Origin: an uncultured Prevotella sp.
GTDB taxonomy: Bacteria; Bacteroidota; Bacteroidia; Bacteroidales; Bacteroidaceae
Reading direction: 5' to 3'
Assembly: GCA_905211345.1 (NCBI GenBank)
Contig: CAJMAO010000064.1
Location: forward strand, 1-9,131
Length of the DNA: 9,131 bases
Position numbers and translations under genes: made by a program. Below are positions 6,161 through 9,131 of the stretch, one piece after another; positions within the stretch are counted from its first letter, which is position 1; every line of letters starts with the position of its first letter. The notes under the pieces are model-generated. The model was not told the DNA's origin, ran no database searches, and was given only the letters and a program-made list of their open reading frames with translations.

Positions 6161-6513
6161 AAGGCCCAGACTTTACTAAATCCAAGACAGCCGACATACA
6201 GAAAGACGTGGGGTTCTGACCTTGCATATCACGTCTTTAGGCCTTCGCACTGCCCTCTACAAGTAGTATGCAATCCAGACAGCCCACGTCAATGCCTTAT
6301 CTACCGCAGCATGGCAGTTAAGGTCTTGCCGTCCTGTGCGGACGGCAAGAGCCTTCTGCGCGTGCTTAGGTACGCACTTGTGGGCGTTGCCGTGGCTGTT
6401 TCCTTCTTGTAGTTTTGAATGTGCGAAGTTCAAAGACGAAAGATAACGCGCTGGTAACGCCTTGTTTTACCCTGTATGTCGCCGGGCAGGGTGGCCTTAG
6501 GCCGTCTGCCGAC
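6161..6513 (-). ncRNA. Highly structured non-coding RNA or long leader of the HTH gene
   Basis: No reading frame here looks like a gene, yet complementary arms nest without conflict. Reading the minus strand 5' to 3': stem 6506-6510/6485-6489 with inner GGCC/GGCC; TTTGAA/TTCAAA stem (6429-6434/6414-6419); an outer stem 6388-6399/6279-6291 closing a multi-branch loop with three hairpins: 6372-6377/6358-6363, an 11-bp stem 6340-6350/6324-6334 (loop 6335-6339), and 6319-6323+6313-6317 with 6295-6305; then AAGGCC (6240-6245)/GGCCTT (6161-6166) enclosing a perfect 9-bp hairpin (6230-6238/6202-6210). The 19-nt loop of that hairpin contains TATGCAA (6222-6228), complementary to TTGCATA at 6267-6273, so a pseudoknot is possible. 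In two stems the minus strand has G-U where the plus strand would have A-C, which favours minus-strand transcription. A -7 element at 6516-6525 fits the 5' end. No tmRNA tag, RNase P P4 or SRP motif is present. Confidence 0.5.
6386..6417 (+). promoter_or_regulatory. Weak plus-strand promoter candidate inside the structured region
   Basis: TAGTTTTG at 6410-6417 matches TAnnTTTG, and GTTG at 6386-6389 sits 20 bp upstream, close to the TTTG -33 element. It would transcribe rightwards into DNA without a convincing gene, antisense to the start of the minus-strand RNA. The TTTG of the match overlaps the TTTGAA arm of a hairpin, so it could be coincidental. Confidence 0.25.
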
Positions 6514-6515
6514 GT

Positions 6516-6525
6516 TGCAAAAGTA
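6516..6525 (-). promoter_or_regulatory. Candidate promoter for the structured RNA / HTH gene
   Basis: On the minus strand this is TACTTTTGCA, an exact TAnnTTTG match with the common CA extension. Transcription would begin within a few bases of 6513, directly at the first hairpin of the structured region, and about 390 nt before the HTH start codon. A T-rich run (minus-strand A-rich) lies just upstream, but no good TTTG at -33 was found. Confidence 0.5.
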
Positions 6526-6529
6526 TAGT

Positions 6530-6829
6530 TTTTTTTCGAGAAACGCCCGGTTTGACCACTTAAAATTTACATTTCGGCGACAAGTCATACCCCCGGCCGG
6601 ACTTCACAATAAAAGCTACAGGCAAACATCCGACTGTCAACCAGTATTAAAACGCCCGGAAAAGCGGTGTGGTTCCCTTCTGAATATTGTGCCTGAAAAA
6701 CTGTCTTAGCCGTTTTATTTGTATAAGAACCGGCGGCCTGACATTTTCTTTATCCATTCTTTTTACAGACCGTTTTCTGTCTGAACGGCAACCTGTCTTT
6801 CATACATTCGCCGTCATGTTTCTCTGTTT
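6530..6829. other. Non-coding stretch, little recognised
   Basis: About 300 bp between the structured-RNA promoter and the exonuclease stop codon. Plus-strand open frames here lack a recognisable protein pattern. I see a 10-bp direct repeat AAACGCCCGG (6541-6550 and 6650-6659), an 8-bp palindrome CCGGCCGG (6593-6600) and a 5-bp stem CCGTT/AACGG (6770-6788) that lacks a U-tract on the minus strand. No terminator for the WYL/exonuclease operon is evident. Confidence 0.6.
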
Positions 6830-7381
6830 TCAGAGTTTCCCGTTGCAGAAATCCATATCTTCAAGCTCCGGCCAGCCTGCATCCTTCACTTCCCTGAGGA
6901 ACAGACGGGCGCACATCTCGGCGTCGTCACCGGCGCGGTGGTGCTGTCCGCAAGGTATCTCGAACCGGTCGCAGAGGTAGTCAAGCGTGTTGCAGCCGAA
7001 GTCGTAGAGTTTCCTTGCGGCGCGTAACGAGCAGTAATAAGCAACGTCGGGCTTCGGGAGGCCGTACAGTTCGAGCGAGTTGCGGATGCAGCTGATGTCG
7101 AACGCGGCGTTGTGGGCCACTAGCACGGGGCACTCGTCAAGGTATTCCGATATTTCGGCCCACACTTCCGGGAACTCGGGCGACAGCTCCGTGTCCTCCG
7201 GACGTATGCCGTGTATCAGCGTATTCTTATAATAGAATATGTTGCCTTGCGGACGCACGAGCCACGAGCGGGTTTCAACAATCCGCCCGTCGCGCACCAC
7301 GCAGATGCCCGCCTCGCACACGGAGGAGCGCCAATAGGTCGCCGTCTCAAAGTCTATGGCTATGAAATCCAGTCCTTGCAT
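6830..7381 (-). CDS. DEDDh-family 3'-5' exonuclease (DnaQ / Pol III epsilon-like)
   Basis: This encodes a 183-residue protein consisting of one exonuclease domain. All DEDDh motifs are present: ExoI IDFETA (Asp10, Glu12), ExoII HNAAFD (Asp95), and ExoIII HHRAGDDA (His148, Asp153). These acidic residues bind two metal ions that hydrolyse DNA or RNA from the 3' end. The length is typical of stand-alone DnaQ-like exonucleases; no polymerase-binding tail, UvrC-type nuclease or BRCT domain is attached. It is therefore not clearly the replicative proofreading subunit; repair or RNA/DNA clean-up roles are equally open. The start lies 3 bp after the stop of the WYL regulator (TGA-CCG-ATG), so the pair is translationally close or coupled. 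That pairing suggests that the regulator controls, or responds to the same signal as, the nuclease. The enzyme class is secure; the substrate is unknown. Confidence 0.93.
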   Translation of the reverse strand: MQGLDFIAIDFETATYWRSSVCEAGICVVRDGRIVETRSWLVRPQGNIFYYKNTLIHGIRPEDTELSPEFPEVWAEISEYLDECPVLVAHNAAFDISCIRNSLELYGLPKPDVAYYCSLRAARKLYDFGCNTLDYLCDRFEIPCGQHHRAGDDAEMCARLFLREVKDAGWPELEDMDFCNGKL

Positions 7382-7384
7382 CGG

Positions 7385-8332
7385 TCACTCATCCTTTCTT
7401 GTGTAATAGTTCAACATGCTTTGGGCGAAATTGCGCATCTCGCTGCGCACGTCTTCGGGTTCCAGCACCTCCATTTGGTCGCCTTGCGCCAGCACCGCCT
7501 GGTAAAAGTCGTAGGTCGGTTTAAGGCGGTATTCGAAGACCGTCGACCAGCCGTCGCTCTCAATCTCCCTCTGCGACTCGTGCAAAGGCAGCGTGCGCAG
7601 ATAGTCGGCAAAGCCGCCGTAAGCCCGGATAACAACCCTGCGCAAAGGCCCGTCTGACGTTATAACGCCGCAACAGCCCTCGAAATAGCGGTCAACGTCG
7701 AAGTTCTTTTTCATCTTGAACGTCCTGCCCGCGTCCTGAATGTCAGATATGCGGTCGAGGGCGTACACCAAGTAAACGTCACTGGGCTTTACGCCCTTCG
7801 CCACGTTGCGCTCCGAGAAATAAGGACTGCGCGCCACGACGTACCACCGCCGCTTCACCACTTTCAGGAAATACGGCTCTATCTCGAACGTGGTAGGCTC
7901 AGACCTGCCGAAACCTTGGTGCGTTATGCTCAGCACGCGGCCCGCCCTCATGGCCTCGGCTATGAGCGTGAGCCACGTGTTTCCCGACGGTATGTCCTCA
8001 AAAATGATGCGCTCCTCCAAGCGGCTGTCAACCTGTATCTGGTTCAGCGTGGCGTATGAACTTATCAGCCAGCTGCGCAGGTTGTTGCCGCGCAGGCGTT
8101 CGGGTTCGGCTATGTAGTAACGGTAACCGTCGCCCGCGTCGCATTTTATGTCAACGCCGAAGATGTCGGCCACCGCCTTCTGATGGTTGTGGAACGTGCG
8201 CAGGGGCAGCGGCTCGCCGTAACCCAGTCCGCACTCCCGCCACAAGTCGCTGATTTCCTGAAACGTAAGCCGCCTGTATCTCAGCAGGATGTCAACCAGC
8301 CATACGTACCTTCCGAAAAGATTTGCCGCCAT
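7385..8332 (-). CDS. WYL-domain transcriptional regulator
   Basis: This encodes a 315-residue protein. An N-terminal winged-HTH-like region (about 10-72: LVDILLRYRRLTFQEISDLW, then LPLRTFHNHQKAV as the likely recognition part) is followed by a linker. The WYL domain is at about 118-195, with IEPYFLKVVKRRWYVVARS where the W-Y-V triad sits, and YALDRI closing the fold. A C-terminal WCX-like domain covers 228-308 (RRVVIRA...VFEYRLKP...FYQAVLAQGDQMEVLEPEDVR). WYL domains bind nucleic-acid or nucleotide ligands and act as sensors in regulators such as PafBC, BrxR and CapW, often tied to DNA damage or phage defence. Here the partner gene is an exonuclease 3 bp downstream. Upstream lie two TAnnTTTG promoters and a 16-bp palindrome at the -33 position of the proximal one, which fits autoregulation. 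No CBASS, BREX or CRISPR gene is in view. Confidence 0.93.
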   Translation of the reverse strand: MAANLFGRYVWLVDILLRYRRLTFQEISDLWRECGLGYGEPLPLRTFHNHQKAVADIFGVDIKCDAGDGYRYYIAEPERLRGNNLRSWLISSYATLNQIQVDSRLEERIIFEDIPSGNTWLTLIAEAMRAGRVLSITHQGFGRSEPTTFEIEPYFLKVVKRRWYVVARSPYFSERNVAKGVKPSDVYLVYALDRISDIQDAGRTFKMKKNFDVDRYFEGCCGVITSDGPLRRVVIRAYGGFADYLRTLPLHESQREIESDGWSTVFEYRLKPTYDFYQAVLAQGDQMEVLEPEDVRSEMRNFAQSMLNYYTRKDE

Positions 8333-8354
8333 ATTATCATTGTATTGATTGTTT

Positions 8355-8365
8355 CTGCAAAGATA
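8355..8365 (-). promoter_or_regulatory. Proximal promoter (P1) of the WYL/exonuclease operon
   Basis: On the minus strand this reads TATCTTTGCAG, an exact match to the -7 consensus with CA extension, about 23 bp before the WYL start codon. The expected -33 position falls on the palindrome at 8382-8397 rather than on a TTTG, so the promoter may depend on, or be blocked by, a protein bound there. The same 12 bp (TGCAAAGATAAT on the plus strand) recurs in P2. Confidence 0.6.
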
Positions 8366-8381
8366 ATGTAAACGAGCGCAA

Positions 8382-8397
8382 TGTGAGCTTGCTCACA
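8382..8397. promoter_or_regulatory. Palindromic operator candidate upstream of the WYL gene
   Basis: TGTGAGC-TT-GCTCACA is a perfect 7-bp-arm palindrome. With a two-base bulge it extends outward (CAAT on the left, ATTG on the right, 8379-8403 region). It covers roughly -31 to -46 relative to P1, the position for a repressor or activator of the WYL operon. WYL regulators of the BrxR/CapW type bind such inverted repeats in their own promoters. The divergent repeat-protein gene could share it. Confidence 0.55.
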
Positions 8398-8420
8398 AAT
8401 TGCCGAGTGCAGTTTATCTT

Positions 8421-8455
8421 ATGCAAAGATAATAACCAACCTGTGAAAAATCAAG
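8421..8455 (-). promoter_or_regulatory. Distal promoter (P2) upstream of the WYL gene
   Basis: On the minus strand TATCTTTGCAT (8431-8421) is an exact -7 match, with CTTG (8455-8452) 20 bp upstream as a near-consensus -33 element. The plus-strand 12-mer TGCAAAGATAAT at 8422-8433 repeats the one at 8356-8367. TTATCTT-ATGCA-AAGATAA (8414-8432) is also a 7-bp-arm inverted repeat over the -7 box. Confidence 0.5.
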
Positions 8456-8571
8456 GCAGAGCTGAATATTTTATGAATGGAAACAAAATTTTTCTTATTC
8501 TGCCATAATTCGGCATTGCAGGCATGTTTCTTTGCAACCGAAAACAATGTCAAACCAAAAACAAAACGATT

Positions 8572-9090
8572 ATGGAAACAACTAATTTAAGCAACGAATT
8601 CATGGCGAAAGTGTTGGAAGAAAAAGCGTGGAAGGAACTGTCGGGCGAGCTGGCGTGGACGGAACAGCTGCTCGAAAAGTACAAGGACAAGGTTGACTGG
8701 AAGGAAATCTCGACCAACCGCAACATTGTTTGGACGGTGTCGATGATTGAGAAGTTCAAAAGACACATCGACTGGGACTGTCTGTCAGACTCAGACAACG
8801 ACCATCTGTTCACGGCCGAGCTGCTTGAAAGATACAAGGACAGGTGGAACTGGCAGGAGTTGTCGCGCAACTCGTCGCTGCCGCTTACAGACAAGCTGCT
8901 CGAACAGTTTGCCGACCTCTGGGACTGGAGCGAAATAATAGACTGTCGCTGGCGTAATGACATGTACGGCGCGGCATTCTATGAGAAGTACAAGGAACGC
9001 ATACCCGCGTCGGCGCTGCAAAACTCGAGCCTTTGGGACAAGATGGTTGAGGACGAGAAGAAGCAGCTGAAGATACGCATGTATTCGTAA
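8572..9090 (+). CDS. Tandem W-x-x-[LI]-S repeat protein of unknown function
   Basis: This encodes a 172-residue protein from the ATG at 8572, preceded by an A-rich leader. An upstream in-frame ATG at 8524 adds a short Asn/Lys/Cys-rich stretch and is less likely. There is no signal peptide or membrane segment, so it is cytoplasmic. Residues 20-145 are five tandem units of 23-27 residues starting at W20, W43, W68, W94 and W119. Each follows W-x-[EC]-[LI]-[SI]...[TL]-x-x-[LF]-[LI]-E-[KR]-[YF]-[KA]-[DE]-x-[WIV]-[DN], so each repeat ends by leading into the next Trp. Units 1-4 are the most regular; unit 5 is diverged, and a degenerate half unit (146-165) caps the array. The periodic Trp, Leu and Glu-Lys-Tyr pattern suggests an alpha-solenoid-like stack. 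I know of similar W-x-x-L-S-x-N repeats in Bacteroidetes proteins but cannot name a family with confidence. It is divergent from the WYL/exonuclease operon with a 239-bp gap; no plus-strand promoter was found. Confidence 0.82.
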   Translation: METTNLSNEFMAKVLEEKAWKELSGELAWTEQLLEKYKDKVDWKEISTNRNIVWTVSMIEKFKRHIDWDCLSDSDNDHLFTAELLERYKDRWNWQELSRNSSLPLTDKLLEQFADLWDWSEIIDCRWRNDMYGAAFYEKYKERIPASALQNSSLWDKMVEDEKKQLKIRMYS

Positions 9091-9131
9091 AAGGTTGCCA
9101 ACGGCTTTACAAAAGACCATGTCTTGCATTG

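Noticed and set aside
6123..6227. N-terminal extension of the HTH protein to the Met at 6227
   Set aside because: The extra 35 residues are translated from the inverted repeat and structured RNA; the family-like sequence begins at the ATG at 6122.
6123..6525. tmRNA, RNase P RNA, SRP RNA or group II intron in the structured region
   Set aside because: No ALAA-type tag, no GGAAAGUCC-type P4 strand, no SRP apical motif and no domain V pattern. A GGAAACAGCC string is only superficially similar to RNase P.
6765..6788. Terminator after the exonuclease gene
   Set aside because: Only 5-bp alternative stems (CAGAC/GTCTG or CCGTT/AACGG), and on the minus strand the following bases are A-rich, not U-rich.
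6476..6980. Plus-strand open frames of 77 and 97 codons
   Set aside because: Composition and sequence show no protein-like pattern; the second runs into the antisense of the exonuclease gene.
9113..9125. AAGAC-CAT-GTCTT stem after the repeat-protein gene
   Set aside because: A 5-bp stem at the window edge with no visible U-tract; it cannot be judged from the bases available.

Overview
The window looks like chromosomal DNA from a Bacteroidales bacterium, most likely Prevotella or a close relative. The reasons are: several exact matches to the Bacteroidetes -7 promoter element TAnnTTTG, most of them in the extended form TAnnTTTGCA; lipoproteins whose lipidated Cys is followed by Asp/Ser-rich stretches like the Bacteroidetes surface-export signal; A-rich leaders instead of strong Shine-Dalgarno sites; BIG2 and FGE-sulfatase surface-protein architectures; and an AAAAGG/CCTTTT palindromic intergenic element of a kind I associate with Prevotella. 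Genus assignment is inference. Coding DNA is fairly GC-rich and the gaps are AT-rich.

Layout. (1) From 5551 leftwards to the window edge, six minus-strand genes encode exported envelope proteins: a BIG2 Ig-repeat protein and an FGE-sulfatase-fold lipoprotein (6-bp gap), then, after a 287-bp gap holding a palindromic repeat element, a Cys-rich zinc-finger-like lipoprotein, a coiled-coil lipoprotein, a LysM plus outer-membrane beta-barrel protein, and a second Cys-rich lipoprotein cut by the window edge. (2) At 5913-6122 a small HTH protein is encoded on the minus strand. Its start codon abuts a perfect 9-bp inverted repeat, and it is preceded by about 390 bp of non-coding DNA rich in nested, mutually compatible hairpins. 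A good -7 element lies at the far end, so this is a long structured leader or a separate small RNA. (3) At 6830-8332 a two-gene minus-strand operon encodes a WYL-domain transcription regulator followed 3 bp later by a DEDDh 3'-5' exonuclease. Two tandem -7 elements lie upstream, with a 16-bp palindrome between them at the -33 position of the proximal one. (4) At 8572-9090 a divergent plus-strand gene encodes a protein built almost entirely of tandem W-x-x-[LI]-S repeats.

How they may work together: genes 2-4 of the left cluster look like an envelope assembly in which LysM grips peptidoglycan, the barrel sits in the outer membrane, and the coiled-coil and zinc-finger-like lipoproteins are membrane-anchored. 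The WYL/exonuclease pair suggests a DNA-damage or defence-type regulatory unit. No tRNA, rRNA, CRISPR array, transposase, integrase or phage gene was seen. The two most unusual things are the structured RNA region (6161-6513) and the duplicated Cys-rich lipoproteins around the LysM/coiled-coil pair.
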